DNA of 64,000 bases from Prochlorococcus marinus XMU1408 (GCF_003208055.1 NZ_QJUE01000002.1:682001-746000); one strand, 5' to 3'; counted from the stretch's first letter, positions 22,156-31,281 are shown. Translations and numbers: made by a program. The notes: generated by a model from the sequence alone, not told the origin.

Positions 22156-22383
22156 ATGATTAAAGATTCTTCAACACTTAAAAAAGGTCAAAACCTAAAA
22201 ATTGAAATAGAAGAGGTCAAGGATCGCCTTCCAAAAACTGTCGTAGAAATTATAAAGAAGGAGCCAATTGTAGAATTAGTTGGCTATAAAATGGTTGATG
22301 GAAATCAATTTGGTTTAGTAGTTAAACTAAAAAGTGGTGAAATAAATTGGTTTTTCGAAAAAGAGCTATCCGAAATAATGTGA
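22156..22383 (+). CDS. DUF2862 family protein
   Basis: A 75-residue cyanobacterial protein. It begins with a polar stretch, then LKIEIEEVKDRLPKTVVEIIKK, VGYKMVDGNQFGLVVKLKSGE and ends INWFFEKEL, a pattern I recognise as DUF2862. It is small, acidic/basic mixed and probably a compact beta fold. Function unknown. Confidence 0.75.
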   Translation: MIKDSSTLKKGQNLKIEIEEVKDRLPKTVVEIIKKEPIVELVGYKMVDGNQFGLVVKLKSGEINWFFEKELSEIM

Positions 22384-22484
22384 TTTATACCTATAATTGG
22401 CTATTGACTTATATAAATAAAAGATACATATAAAGATAACAAATGAATAATAGCCTATATTAAAAATATACCTTTCTAAAGATT

Positions 22485-22607
22485 ATGCCTTACAATGAAA
22501 CCACTGTAGTACTTGGAGGACTTATGCATGTTCCAGTCATTATAGTACTTCTAAGATTTATCGAAAATAGATTCAATAAGAATTCTGTTGAATATAAAAG
22601 CAATTAA
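22485..22607 (+). CDS. Small putative membrane protein
   Basis: A 40-residue ORF with one hydrophobic segment (VVLGGLMHVPVIIVLL) and a basic C-terminus (RFIENRFNKNSVEYK). It fills the gap between DUF2862 and the P-loop gene in the same direction. It does not resemble any named photosystem subunit I know. The clean ATG and membrane-protein shape support it, but nothing else does. Confidence 0.5.
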   Translation: MPYNETTVVLGGLMHVPVIIVLLRFIENRFNKNSVEYKSN

Positions 22608-22687
22608 TTCAAATAAATAAAATTAAAGTAATTATTAATGATAAGCAAAAACTATAAATAGATTAATCTAAAAAGCAAACAATAATA

Positions 22688-23302
22688 ATGAATATTATTA
22701 TAATTACAGGACCAACATGCACTGGTAAAACAATTTTAAGTAATAAGATTGCTGAAATATTTAAAGATACAATTATAATTAAAACAGATTCATATTATAG
22801 AGATAATCTATATATAAAATTATTATCTACTTTCATAAATGACATCTATGATAGATTAATAAGTATTAAAAGTAGAGAACTAATGAATACAATAAACTCA
22901 ATATATAATAAAAAAAAATCTGTTCTTTTCTATAATTATGACTTTAGAACAAGGCATTCAAGTATATTATCAAGGCCTATAACATATAACAATAAATCTA
23001 GATTTGTAATATTAGAAGGAGTTTTTGCACATAGGTTGAACCTAGATTATAAAAAAACAATAAATATTATTTGCAAAGAAAACAAAGAATTATGTTATCA
23101 AAGAAGGTTAAAAAGAGATAAAACAGAAAGAGCAAGAAATACTAAAGAAGTTAATAACAGATTTAGTAAATCGTGGTCTTTATATTTTAAAAATGTAAAT
23201 AAATTTACAAATGATAATGAAATAATTTATATAAATCAATCCAAAAAAGAATCATTTAATAATCTTTTAAAAACATTAAAAACTATAAAAATAAAAAACT
23301 AA
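22688..23302 (+). CDS. Uridine-kinase-like P-loop protein
   Basis: A 204-residue small-molecule-kinase-like protein. The P-loop is GPTCTGKT at residues 8-15, followed by IIKTDSYYRDN in the uridine/phosphoribulokinase style, FVILEGVFAH near 105 (Walker B-like) and CYQRRLKRDKTERARN, an arginine-rich lid. The protein is very Lys/Asn/Ile-rich, more AT-driven than the core genes, and may be a diverged or acquired member. The substrate is not predictable. Confidence 0.7.
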   Translation: MNIIIITGPTCTGKTILSNKIAEIFKDTIIIKTDSYYRDNLYIKLLSTFINDIYDRLISIKSRELMNTINSIYNKKKSVLFYNYDFRTRHSSILSRPITYNNKSRFVILEGVFAHRLNLDYKKTINIICKENKELCYQRRLKRDKTERARNTKEVNNRFSKSWSLYFKNVNKFTNDNEIIYINQSKKESFNNLLKTLKTIKIKN

Positions 23303-23331
23303 GGAAAATATATAAAATAATTTCCTTAGTT
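23297..23331. terminator. Hairpin terminator between convergent genes
   Basis: Arms 23297-23307 and 23321-23331 are perfect 11-base complements (AACTAAGGAAA / TTTCCTTAGTT). On the minus strand the hairpin is followed by a T-rich run, so it should end the minus-strand small gene at 23359-23508; on the plus strand it overlaps the stop of the P-loop gene and can act as its terminator too. Confidence 0.7.
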
Positions 23332-23358
23332 ATATTATTTAGAATAAATTAGATTTTT

Positions 23359-23508
23359 TTACTTTTTAACCTCTGGAGCATTCATTCCTTCATAATCAGG
23401 ACCGACCATTAAGCCAACAATTGCAAACAATGCGATTGAGGCTACTCCCACTAAAACAGCTGTTGGCGCGGGTGTGCTAGTAAGACCAGCAAATAACAAA
23501 TTTCCCAT
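23359..23508 (-). CDS. Small membrane protein, tandem paralog 1
   Basis: A 49-residue protein: FAGLTSTPAPTA, then a hydrophobic segment (VLVGVASIALFAIVGLMVG) and P-D-Y-E-G near the end. The neighbour at 23752-23901 has the same length and design (FAGL-S-T-P-A-P-T-A, one span, GPNYDGFN), so the two are a tandem duplication. I do not recognise the family; the size suggests a thylakoid or photosystem-associated peptide. Confidence 0.7.
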   Translation of the reverse strand: MGNLLFAGLTSTPAPTAVLVGVASIALFAIVGLMVGPDYEGMNAPEVKK

Positions 23509-23699
23509 TAATGATATATATAGCTAGTTATAAATAGCAGAAAAAGAATTAAATTTTTCACTAATTGACTACTTATAAAACAAAAACAATTATAAATGAC
23601 GTATTGATACACGAATTAGAAGCTAATGTTCAGTTTAAAGTAAATATTCTATACAGGATATAAATTTCTTATGGAGTAGATAAATAAAGAAATTAAAAA

Positions 23700-23728
23700 G
23701 TGGGATGCTTCTAAAGAAGACATCCCAC
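23700..23728 (-). terminator. Rho-independent terminator
   Basis: Bases GTGGGATG at 23700-23707 pair with CATCCCAC at 23721-23728, with extra pairing in the loop. Read on the minus strand the stem is followed by CTTTTTAATTT. It lies 23 bases after the stop of the gene at 23752-23901 and separates that gene's transcript from its paralog. Confidence 0.85.
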
Positions 23729-23751
23729 TAGAAAAAAATTTTATAAGTGAT

Positions 23752-23901
23752 TTACTTAGATGTATTTGGATCATTAAAACCATCGTAATTAGGGCCAACA
23801 ACGACAGCCATAATTCCAAATAGAGCCATAAAAGCTATACCAATGATTGGTGCAGTAGGAGCTGGTGTACTTAGAAGTCCAGCGAAAGTTAAAGGGAGCA
23901 T
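23752..23901 (-). CDS. Small membrane protein, tandem paralog 2
   Basis: A 49-residue protein sharing the FAGL-x-S-T-P-A-P-T-A N-terminus, the single hydrophobic segment (IIGIAFMALFGIMAVVVG) and the GP-[ND]-Y-[DE]-G element with the gene at 23359-23508. It has its own strong terminator, so it is a separate transcription unit. Function unknown. Confidence 0.7.
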   Translation of the reverse strand: MLPLTFAGLLSTPAPTAPIIGIAFMALFGIMAVVVGPNYDGFNDPNTSK

Positions 23902-24230
23902 GTTCTTTAGTAAGACTCAATATAAATACCAGTCATCAGGGAATATGACCATTGTTATTTTACTTTGTAACATTTTATTCATGCAAAATAAAGCTATGAC
24001 AGGGTTTTGCAAAAGAATCATGAAGAAATCCTTATTTGAAATAAATTAGAAGATCGATCAGCAGATGGCTATTGGAGGTGAATCGTAAAACAGAATCAAT
24101 GAAAAGTAGAAATTCTTAAAAAAACAATAAATGTGCAACGTCAGAAAAATTATTAGACAAATATAATGAAAAAAACTTGATTACTAGAGGATAATAAAAG
24201 ATAATTTAAAAAAGTCTTATTATCGACAAT

Positions 24231-24620
24231 ATGCGTCCGATAACTCCTATAGATGAATTTGAAGAAGCATGCCTTAAAGCAAATTTAAATAATATAGAAC
24301 AAAAAATAATTGATCATATTAGATACGTTGGAGTTTTTACTCAACCATCACTAACTAAAGATTTAAAACTAAATACAAAGCCACCTATATTATCAATATT
24401 ATGTGATATTTGTAGAAAGATAGGTAAACATATGCCTGAACACTTTAAGAATGTAAGAAAATGGTCAAAAGAAATTAATGAGTATGATGTAAAATGGGAC
24501 GGAGAATTGATCTGCTCACTTGCTTGGAACAAAGATGGAGAAAGATTATCCCCTGAAAATGGCACATGCCTTTACCACACATTTGCAGTGCACAAAGAAT
24601 TATTCCAAGGTCTACAATGA
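24231..24620 (+). CDS. Conserved hypothetical protein
   Basis: A 129-residue soluble protein. The N-terminal half looks helical and resembles a winged-helix layout (IIDHIRYVGVFTQPSLTKDL), followed by a Cys-containing stretch (ILCDICRKIGKHMPEHF) and a beta region ending SLAWNKDGERLSPENGT. The two cysteines in CDIC could bind metal or be redox active. I do not recognise the family. Confidence 0.65.
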   Translation: MRPITPIDEFEEACLKANLNNIEQKIIDHIRYVGVFTQPSLTKDLKLNTKPPILSILCDICRKIGKHMPEHFKNVRKWSKEINEYDVKWDGELICSLAWNKDGERLSPENGTCLYHTFAVHKELFQGLQ

Positions 24621-24642
24621 ATTGATACTTAAAAATATAAGA

Positions 24643-24843
24643 TCAACCCTGACTTAAATACTCAAACAACACATTATTAAAACCTAATTCTTCAGCAGAA
24701 TATTCAAGCATAGAATTATCAGATTCTATCTGAGAACGAAAAAATCTAACTTCATCTGATTCATCCCCAGATGGAGGGATACCATCGACGACATCAAAGA
24801 TAATGTTTTGTCGATCCTTAACTGGAAGAACTTCATTTGCCAT
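24643..24843 (-). CDS. Hypothetical small acidic protein
   Basis: A 66-residue acidic soluble protein starting MANEVLPVKDRQN; an ATG six codons further upstream (24861) is possible but gives a hydrophobic tail less likely to be native. It is convergent with the 129-residue gene, 22 bases apart. No motif recognised. Confidence 0.55.
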   Translation of the reverse strand: MANEVLPVKDRQNIIFDVVDGIPPSGDESDEVRFFRSQIESDNSMLEYSAEELGFNNVLFEYLSQG

Positions 24844-25057
24844 AATGATCAAATTAAGCACTTATAAATACATAGCCATTATTTGAAAACAAATAAAGTA
24901 AATAAAACAATCCTTTACGAAACAATAAGAGTTTCTAACAATAAGTTGATACAACAAAGAAAATAAATGCTTTAAACAAATATCATTTCTAAAAAACCGA
25001 GCAACTTTACATAAATTCATTTATAGTTTACATTGCTTAACCTGTAGACAGGTAATT

Positions 25058-26098
25058 GTGCTAGATCAAAAAGTAATTAATGCCTCTGATATCAAGGAAA
25101 AGCCTTTGGTTGCAGTAACAATGGCAACCAGTAGACAAGGTGTTGGCGTAGTCAAAGAGCTTAGTAAAGAGAATAAATATCAAATACGAGCAATTACAAG
25201 AAATATAAAATCAGCAATGGCTATCGAATTATCAAGGCTGAAAAACGTTGAATTAGTTAAAGGTGATTTGATGGATCCGGAGAGTCTAAACAAAGCTTTT
25301 AATGGCGTTAATGCAATTTTCGGAAACACCACTCCAACAAAGGGTTGGAAGATATTTAGAGGAAGTATTGTTAGAGAGTATGAAATACAACAGGGTTTGA
25401 ATTTGGTAAATCAAGTAAAAATTGCGCATGAGCAAGGAAAGCTTAACCACTTCATTTTTAGTTCAATTAGCAAGTCAAAAGATCCATTAAAAAACGATCC
25501 AGCGCCAGGTCATTTCACGAGTAAATGGGACATAGAGGAATACATTAAGAAAATGGGTCTAAGAAAAATTACAACTGTACTTAGACCAGTTAGCTATTTT
25601 GAAAATTTTGAAAATAAACTGCCTGGTTACTCAATTTCAAAAAATATTTTTCCTGGAATAGTTGGCAAAAATTTCAAGTGGCAAACAATAGCGGTAGAGG
25701 ATATCGGGAAGTGGGTAAGAGGTGTTCTGTCCAAATCAGATGAATATAAAGATCAAGACATAAATATTGCAGGTGAAGAATTAACAGGACTAGAAATGGC
25801 AATGACACTTCAAAGAATCGTATCTTCGCAGGGAATTAAAACTAATTATTTAATGCTACCGAGACTAGTGATAAAGCTATTGGAATACGATATCGGTGTT
25901 ATGGCTGATTGGATAGAAAGGTCAGGATATGGGGCTGATATGAATAAATTAAAAAAGCTTCAAAAAGAATTGAACATAGTACCAACATCTTTAGAAGCTT
26001 GGCTAAAGTCTAAATTAGAAAATGAGAATAAAAATATTAAACCATGGTTATCACAATGGAAAGCATCGCAATGGAAATTACAATTGGATAAACAATAA
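25058..26098 (+). CDS. NmrA-like NAD(P)-binding protein
   Basis: A 346-residue NAD(P)-binding protein of the NmrA/atypical SDR type. The first strand and loop VAVTMATSRQGVGVVKEL (residues 18-35) replace GxxGxxG with TSRQGVG, as in NmrA relatives. LVKGDLMDPESL and VNAIFGNTTP follow, and HFIFSSISK near 147. The start is GTG at 25058. Such proteins are redox sensors or reductases; the substrate is unknown. Confidence 0.8.
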   Translation: MLDQKVINASDIKEKPLVAVTMATSRQGVGVVKELSKENKYQIRAITRNIKSAMAIELSRLKNVELVKGDLMDPESLNKAFNGVNAIFGNTTPTKGWKIFRGSIVREYEIQQGLNLVNQVKIAHEQGKLNHFIFSSISKSKDPLKNDPAPGHFTSKWDIEEYIKKMGLRKITTVLRPVSYFENFENKLPGYSISKNIFPGIVGKNFKWQTIAVEDIGKWVRGVLSKSDEYKDQDINIAGEELTGLEMAMTLQRIVSSQGIKTNYLMLPRLVIKLLEYDIGVMADWIERSGYGADMNKLKKLQKELNIVPTSLEAWLKSKLENENKNIKPWLSQWKASQWKLQLDKQ

Positions 26099-26133
26099 AA
26101 AAATATATTAGATAATAGTTTACTTAAATATAA

Positions 26134-26304
26134 TTATAAACCATTAAGCTCTATTGATTTTGCAATAGATCTAAGAAGTTCAACTATTTCATTATCATTA
26201 CAACTTGTATCTTCTTTTAGTTCTACGCAAAGGTCTCGAATAGAAACATTAGTAGACCACCATATGCCGGATGTCTCCGAATCATCAAATTGAAATTGGG
26301 TCAT
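26134..26304 (-). CDS. Small protein of the LKEDTxC family (member 1)
   Basis: A 56-residue soluble protein. Its second half contains C-V-E-L-K-E-D-T-S-C followed by N-x-E-I and two short helices. Similar cores occur at 32210-32392, 43356-43523 and 51323-51494, all on the minus strand. The fold looks like a small helical bundle with two conserved cysteines 9 residues apart. Function unknown. Confidence 0.65.
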   Translation of the reverse strand: MTQFQFDDSETSGIWWSTNVSIRDLCVELKEDTSCNDNEIVELLRSIAKSIELNGL

Positions 26305-26316
26305 AAAAATAGATAC

Positions 26317-26523
26317 TTACGATAGTTTTTGCGGATCTGTAGATGAATTATCTAATTGCTTTAATTCATCTGGTAACTCTATATCTAAATTTTCTAAAAG
26401 ATTCTTAAGGAGTATTTTATTATCTATATTGTTTTTATTAGACTTAAAGTTAAAAAATAAAAATAATAAAGAAAAAAAGGCTAGAGAAGATAAAATCAAA
26501 TATAGATATGTATTGTTAATCAT
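26317..26523 (-). CDS. Small single-span membrane protein
   Basis: A 68-residue protein with an N-terminal hydrophobic segment (YLILSSLAFFSLLFLFFNF) then a polar, Asn/Lys/Asp-rich tail. It lies 12 bases upstream of the small protein at 26134-26304 in the same direction and may be co-transcribed. No family recognised. Confidence 0.55.
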   Translation of the reverse strand: MINNTYLYLILSSLAFFSLLFLFFNFKSNKNNIDNKILLKNLLENLDIELPDELKQLDNSSTDPQKLS

Positions 26524-26844
26524 TAAAAAACATACCAGCTATTATATATTCATACCAAATTGGATAAAAATCAATAAAAATTAAAAAAATAATAATAAAA
26601 TGGTCGAATAAACACAATCAGAAAACAGAAAGATAAAATGACTAAGTATATATAGCTATAGTTTTACATTCATTATGATTTTAATGGTTTTTAAAAGGAT
26701 CAAGAGGGTAGGTGAATGATCATCAATAAAAATCAATCCGCTATGGTTTAACAAATAATACAAAAATTATTTATTATTAACTTTTAAATAGATAAAAACA
26801 AATAGATAAAATCATAATGTATTTTAAAAATTATTTACAAAATA
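26524..26844. other. Intergenic region without recognised gene
   Basis: About 320 bases of AT-rich DNA separating divergent small genes. I see no ORF above 15 codons with a credible start and no clear hairpin. It must hold the promoters of the flanking genes. A small RNA cannot be excluded. Confidence 0.4.
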
Positions 26845-27015
26845 ATGATTACTAACATTAGTTATTTAGTTTTAATCTCATTAATTTTAATTATTGGTGG
26901 ATGGGCATTTAAAGCCTTGATTGCAATAGCTCAAGGGAAACCTGTAGAAGTAAATCTCAGAAACCCACTTAATCTTAAAGCTAGATGGCCTAAGGATCCA
27001 AACAATAGTAAATAA
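26845..27015 (+). CDS. Small single-span membrane protein
   Basis: A 56-residue ORF: hydrophobic N-terminus (YLVLISLILIIGGWAFKALIAIA) then a polar tail with VNLRNPLNLKARWPKDP. The length, single span and basic tail resemble small photosynthetic or NDH-associated subunits, but no named one matches. ATG at 26845. Confidence 0.6.
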   Translation: MITNISYLVLISLILIIGGWAFKALIAIAQGKPVEVNLRNPLNLKARWPKDPNNSK

Positions 27016-27110
27016 TTATGCAAGAACTAAAACATATAGATGCCAAGTTGAAATAAATGCTTTTATTCAATTAATATTATAAGAATTTTATAAGTTTAAA
27101 TTAATTAAAA

Positions 27111-27269
27111 ATGCTTGAATCATTAGATCCATTCCAACAGCTTCTTTTAGGCGTATCTAGTATAGGTGTATTAATGATAATTTTAGTTATTTTTCTAACA
27201 GCAAGTCCAAGTTTTGAAAATACAGACAGATTAAAAAAAATCCTAGATTTTTTTGAAAAGAAAAATTAG
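27111..27269 (+). CDS. Small single-span membrane protein
   Basis: A 52-residue ORF with one central hydrophobic segment (LLLGVSSIGVLMIILVIFLTA) between a short acidic N-terminus and a Lys-rich C-terminal helix. It lies between two other small membrane genes in the same direction. No family recognised. Confidence 0.55.
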   Translation: MLESLDPFQQLLLGVSSIGVLMIILVIFLTASPSFENTDRLKKILDFFEKKN

Positions 27270-27391
27270 AAATCATTCCAATTTCGGCAAACACTGCAAG
27301 CAATCAAATAATCATTAATATTTACAAAAGATAACTTAGTTAGATTATTCTAAAAAATATAAGTAGTGTTATAAAAATAACTAATTTATTG

Positions 27392-27643
27392 ATGCTTAAA
27401 GAATTATTTGACAGTAACAAATTCCTTATTTGTGCTGGTTTAAGTACTTTTTCTCTAATATTCTCAACAATTTCGATTATTTCAATATCTAAATCAACAA
27501 AAGAGGTTTCAAAAGCTCTTGAGCCAATTTCAATCTGGGCAGATTCTCAAAACGAATGCATAACTAAAACGTTCCGTATTAATGGGAAAAATACGCAAGG
27601 AATTCCCTCAAAAGTATGGAGTTGTAATGGAGGTGGAGAATAG
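27392..27643 (+). CDS. Small membrane-anchored or secreted protein
   Basis: An 83-residue protein starting at the ATG at 27392 (a TTG directly precedes it in frame). An N-terminal hydrophobic segment (FLICAGLSTFSLIFSTISIISI) could be a signal anchor; the rest is polar with two cysteines (QNECI and WSCNGGGE). The C-terminal NGKNTQGIPSKVWSC is distinctive and may mark a picocyanobacterial family, though I cannot name it. Confidence 0.6.
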   Translation: MLKELFDSNKFLICAGLSTFSLIFSTISIISISKSTKEVSKALEPISIWADSQNECITKTFRINGKNTQGIPSKVWSCNGGGE

Positions 27644-27665
27644 ATTTACAAAGGGTATCTTTTGA

Positions 27666-27848
27666 TTAAGATTCACCCCATCTCTTACCAATATCAAATC
27701 CCCATTGGCTTGCTAGATCAACAACTTCTTGATGACTTTTGCATTTAATAAATAATTCATATTTTTCAGGCGAAGCTTTTATTAAATCAACTAATTTATT
27801 CAAATTTTCAATTTTTAATAAAAATCTTTCGAAGTCTTTTTTCGTCAT
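27666..27848 (-). CDS. Nif11-like domain small protein
   Basis: A 60-residue protein: a first helix, then LVDLIKASPEKYELFIKCKSHQEVVDLASQWGFDIG. This matches the Nif11 (nitrogen-fixation-11-like) leader domain, whose hallmark is the end ELA-x-x-x-GF. In picocyanobacteria this domain serves as the leader of lanthipeptide (prochlorosin) precursors but also occurs alone. No double-Gly cleavage site or Cys-rich core follows, so a lanthipeptide role is unlikely. Confidence 0.65.
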   Translation of the reverse strand: MTKKDFERFLLKIENLNKLVDLIKASPEKYELFIKCKSHQEVVDLASQWGFDIGKRWGES

Positions 27849-27950
27849 TTTCTCTAACTATAAAATCGATAATCATTAATTAGTAAAATAATAATATAAA
27901 AAAATAAATTTATATAGTTTATAATTGCCTTAAGAATTAAAATTAAATTA

Positions 27951-29162
27951 TTAGATATGCTTTGGTTGTTTCCAAACATACCTATCAATCTCATATTCTT
28001 TCTTTACAGCTACACAATTAGTGGCAATATGCCAAAGAGAGTTGTAGATAGGAGTGGGATTGAAAAGGTAAACTTTTGGAAACTTATTTTTTAATATACG
28101 AGTAGCAAGTCTTGCATGATAATGAGGAACTGTTGGTTCTATGTGATGTATTGCGTGAGTTGAACCAATAGAGTGATGGAGGAAGTCAAGAATTTTTCCA
28201 TAAGGCCTATCAATTGATAAGAAAGCACCTCTCATATAAGTAAATTCACTTGCGCCAAGGTGTGGCACATCAGTATCAGTGTGATGTAGCCATGTATAAA
28301 TTACCAACCAAATATTAACAACAATTAGGGGGCCTAAATAAAGACTAACCATTGAATAAATACCAAAATTTACTGTCCAGGAAATTAGGAAAATCAGCAT
28401 TAAAGCAATTCCCCAATCTGATATCCAAACCTTTTTTGCCCAAACAGATGGCCAGAGTTTTTTAGAGAATGGTGACCTAGGCCAAAAATGATTACTGGTT
28501 CCATAGCGAGGTCCACCGGTTTTACCAGCAAGAAGATATGCAGGCCACCCAAGTATTAAATGAAGAAACAATTGATTCAAGCCATAAAAAAATTTACCCA
28601 AGAACAAAGAAGCCTCCATTTCATTCTCTCCTCCTTTTTTCTCGTTTTTACCATCACCAGATATCACAACAGGAACATGCGTCTCTCCATCAGTTATGTG
28701 ATTAGTAAAGGCGTGATGAACTGAGTGAGACCTTTGCCATGAAAAATAGGGAACTAACAAAAACGAATGAAGAAAATAGCCAACAAATGTCTCTAGCTTG
28801 CGATTATCAGAAAATGCTCCATGGCCGCATTCATGGGCTAATACCCAAAGGCCCATTGAAGTCGTTCCTGAGAGAATTGCATAAAGAATCCATACAGGAA
28901 TCATCTCTTTAGAAAGAGGGATAGTTAGACCAAGAAACACAACAAAAATCTGTATCACTAATGTCCTAAAAAGGAAAAAAAGCGAACTACTGGTCTGGCG
29001 ACTAAAACAATGCTTAGGAATCGCTTCTCTAACCTCTTTTCTAGAAGGAATATCATCCAACGATATTTCTAAGGCTTTACCATTTAATCCCGATGGGAGA
29101 AAAGTCAGGTTGATATTGTCTTCATTGACTATTTCGAATTTAGTAAGCAATCTTTTTTTCAA
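27951..29162 (-). CDS. desA: Acyl-lipid Δ12-type fatty acid desaturase
   Basis: A 403-residue integral membrane desaturase. Three histidine boxes for the diiron centre are present: HECGHGA at 110-116, HSVHH at 146-150, and HAIHH near 338-342 with EPTVPHYHA following. The N-terminal motif DIPSRKEVREAIPKHCF resembles plant and cyanobacterial Δ12 desaturases. Hydrophobic stretches lie between the boxes. It introduces double bonds in membrane glycerolipid acyl chains; regiospecificity is inferred. Confidence 0.88.
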   Translation of the reverse strand: MKKRLLTKFEIVNEDNINLTFLPSGLNGKALEISLDDIPSRKEVREAIPKHCFSRQTSSSLFFLFRTLVIQIFVVFLGLTIPLSKEMIPVWILYAILSGTTSMGLWVLAHECGHGAFSDNRKLETFVGYFLHSFLLVPYFSWQRSHSVHHAFTNHITDGETHVPVVISGDGKNEKKGGENEMEASLFLGKFFYGLNQLFLHLILGWPAYLLAGKTGGPRYGTSNHFWPRSPFSKKLWPSVWAKKVWISDWGIALMLIFLISWTVNFGIYSMVSLYLGPLIVVNIWLVIYTWLHHTDTDVPHLGASEFTYMRGAFLSIDRPYGKILDFLHHSIGSTHAIHHIEPTVPHYHARLATRILKNKFPKVYLFNPTPIYNSLWHIATNCVAVKKEYEIDRYVWKQPKHI

Positions 29163-29353
29163 TTTTTTTAATATTTGAATTAATTTCCTATAAGACGTTA
29201 CTCTTCAATAGTCCAATGAGGCTATAGGTAGATCTAACTTTCACAAAAGATACATTATTGAGATCATAAAAAACCAAACTTAATGAGTCTGCTCACAACA
29301 TCTATTTCAAAAATGATAATGATAATTCATAAAAAAAAGATAGCTTTTATAAT

Positions 29354-29560
29354 TTAATTTTTCCCACTATCAGGATACTCAACTGAACCATCTGGTTTCC
29401 TAACTGGCTTCGAATAAAGGACTCGAAGTAAACCTTTTGTATCCATATTTGGACTGGTTATAAAAAAACTTATTAAAAAGAAACCTCCAAATATTACTAA
29501 TAAGATAATCAGAGGTAAGGTTAGTCCCATCTCTGCAAAAGTTAATAAAAAAAGAAACAT
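29354..29560 (-). CDS. Small single-span membrane protein
   Basis: A 68-residue protein with a strongly hydrophobic N-terminal half (LTLPLIILLVIFGGFFLISFFI) and a polar tail (VRKPDGSVEYPDSGKN). An ATG at codon 11 (29530) is an equally plausible start. It lies between the desaturase and an S51 peptidase gene. No family recognised. Confidence 0.55.
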   Translation of the reverse strand: MFLFLLTFAEMGLTLPLIILLVIFGGFFLISFFITSPNMDTKGLLRVLYSKPVRKPDGSVEYPDSGKN

Positions 29561-29648
29561 GAATGGAAGTTATAAATAAGTATTTAGATAAAATTAATAT
29601 ACTATAAGTTGATATAAAATAAATTTTTAAATATCAATTCGTTAAATT

Positions 29649-30341
29649 CTACAATTGCAACCCAGGATATGGACATTTAATGATTTCATTGTTCTCAAGA
29701 AACATATTATATGAATTTTTATTTTTTTCAAAGCTAACATTTTTATATGGATTACCGTCTATAAAATGCAAAGCTGCGCCACCTTCAATTGAAATACAGC
29801 TATTAACTTCCTTTTCTGTAATTACTTTATTAACGAAAGGAATACGTGATGGTTCCTCATCGTAATGAGGACAACAAGTCCCTTTAATAAAGTCTAAACA
29901 AGGTAAAATCCTTAGTTGTTTATCCCATGAATCAGTTATGCCAGAAGTGAACCAACAAATGGCCCCAGCACTAACGCCACTCATTATTACCCCTTTATTA
30001 TAAGCCTTTTTAAGAATCTCACTCATACCCCAATCACTCCAAACAGCGAGCATACTTTTAGTATTGCCACCTCCGACAAAAACAACATCTTGATTCATAA
30101 TATGATCGCTTATATCTATAGTTCTTTTGAACAACTCAATATGTGTAGGTATACATTTTAAATGTGTAAAAACTGAATAAAAACGAACTATATAAGAATC
30201 ATTGTCACCTGTAGCTGTTGGAAGAAAACAAATCCTAGGACAATCAATATTTGAAATACTAAGTATATATTTTTCAATTGAAGAAGAAGAGAGCTTTCTA
30301 CCAAAACCTCCACCTCCTATCGCGATGATATGCTTACTCAA
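29649..30341 (-). CDS. Peptidase S51 family (PepE/cyanophycinase-like)
   Basis: A 230-residue class I glutamine-amidotransferase-like serine peptidase. The nucleophile elbow GVSAGAICW puts Ser at about residue 124. The N-terminal AIGGGGFGR and VFVGGGNTKSML fit the family, with His in TCCPHYDEEPSR near 165-176. Relatives hydrolyse Asp-X dipeptides (PepE) or cyanophycin; dipeptidase activity is more likely here because the gene is alone. It is divergent from nothing close: the SDR gene follows in the same direction. Confidence 0.8.
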   Translation of the reverse strand: MSKHIIAIGGGGFGRKLSSSSIEKYILSISNIDCPRICFLPTATGDNDSYIVRFYSVFTHLKCIPTHIELFKRTIDISDHIMNQDVVFVGGGNTKSMLAVWSDWGMSEILKKAYNKGVIMSGVSAGAICWFTSGITDSWDKQLRILPCLDFIKGTCCPHYDEEPSRIPFVNKVITEKEVNSCISIEGGAALHFIDGNPYKNVSFEKNKNSYNMFLENNEIIKCPYPGLQL

Positions 30342-30431
30342 GATTTGAAAGAATAACTATCCCAATATAATACATCTTGATTATAAAATGTTATAAAAAC
30401 AAAAAAATATTATAGAAATAAAATACTAAGT

Positions 30432-31151
30432 CTACCAAGGTATAACGGAATTATCCCAAGCGATAAATTTACCTGAATCAGTAGGTTTTTGTTCAGAAAT
30501 AATATTAATCAAATATTCAGAAGCTTTAGCAGGAGTAAAAAGCCTATCTTTTAAAACACTCGATTGGAAAGGCTTAGAAAGCTTTGTATCACAGGTACCA
30601 GGATGCAATATAGTAACAACGGCATTAGGGAATTTACGGCGCCATTCAATGCTCAAAGTTTTTAAGAATTGATTCTGAGCAGCCTTAGAAGCCCTATATG
30701 AATACCATCCGCCTAAATTATTATCACCTATACTTCCTACTCTTGCACTTAAACTTGAAAATGAAAATGGGAGCTCAGGTCTAAGATAGTTTTCTATACT
30801 TTTGGCAATCAATATTGGTGCAATAGCATTAATAGAAAAGTTCTTATTTATATTAAGGCGATTAACATGTGAAAGTCTTTTTTCAGGTTTTATTTGATTA
30901 GAATGAAGGAAACCGCTTGTATTAATTACTAGTCTAAAAGGCTTATTAAATAAAGAAAGTTTTTTTTCAAAATAATTGAACGATTCATCACTCTCCAAGT
31001 CTAGATATATACCATTATTACTATTTAAATTACGACCACAGATGATAACATCCAATCTTGGTGCAATATTTGTCAAATAATCTGAAACATGATTCCCAAT
31101 ATCTCCTGATCCTATTATTAATGCAATACCTTCCCAATCTCGAATTTTCAT
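30432..31151 (-). CDS. Short-chain dehydrogenase/reductase
   Basis: A 239-residue SDR. The dinucleotide motif is IIGSGDIGNHV near 12-22 (a GxGxxG form), the catalytic Ser lies in SFSSLSAR and the YxxxK motif is in WYSYRASKAA near 146-151, with the HPGT strand later. Substrate unknown. It is in the same direction as the S51 peptidase with a 90-base gap. Confidence 0.85.
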   Translation of the reverse strand: MKIRDWEGIALIIGSGDIGNHVSDYLTNIAPRLDVIICGRNLNSNNGIYLDLESDESFNYFEKKLSLFNKPFRLVINTSGFLHSNQIKPEKRLSHVNRLNINKNFSINAIAPILIAKSIENYLRPELPFSFSSLSARVGSIGDNNLGGWYSYRASKAAQNQFLKTLSIEWRRKFPNAVVTILHPGTCDTKLSKPFQSSVLKDRLFTPAKASEYLINIISEQKPTDSGKFIAWDNSVIPW

Positions 31152-31281
31152 AGTACATTAAAAAGTAGAATAATCTTAGACAATTAAAAACTAAAGTGAG
31201 TGATAATAAATCACTCACACAAAGAACTATTGAAGAAATTTAATATATCAGTATATAATAAATAAAGGTCCTACTTCTAAC

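Noticed and set aside
22400-22470. GGCTATT/AATAGCC inverted repeat as a terminator
   Set aside because: The arms are 7 bases with a loop of about 45 bases and no T-run.
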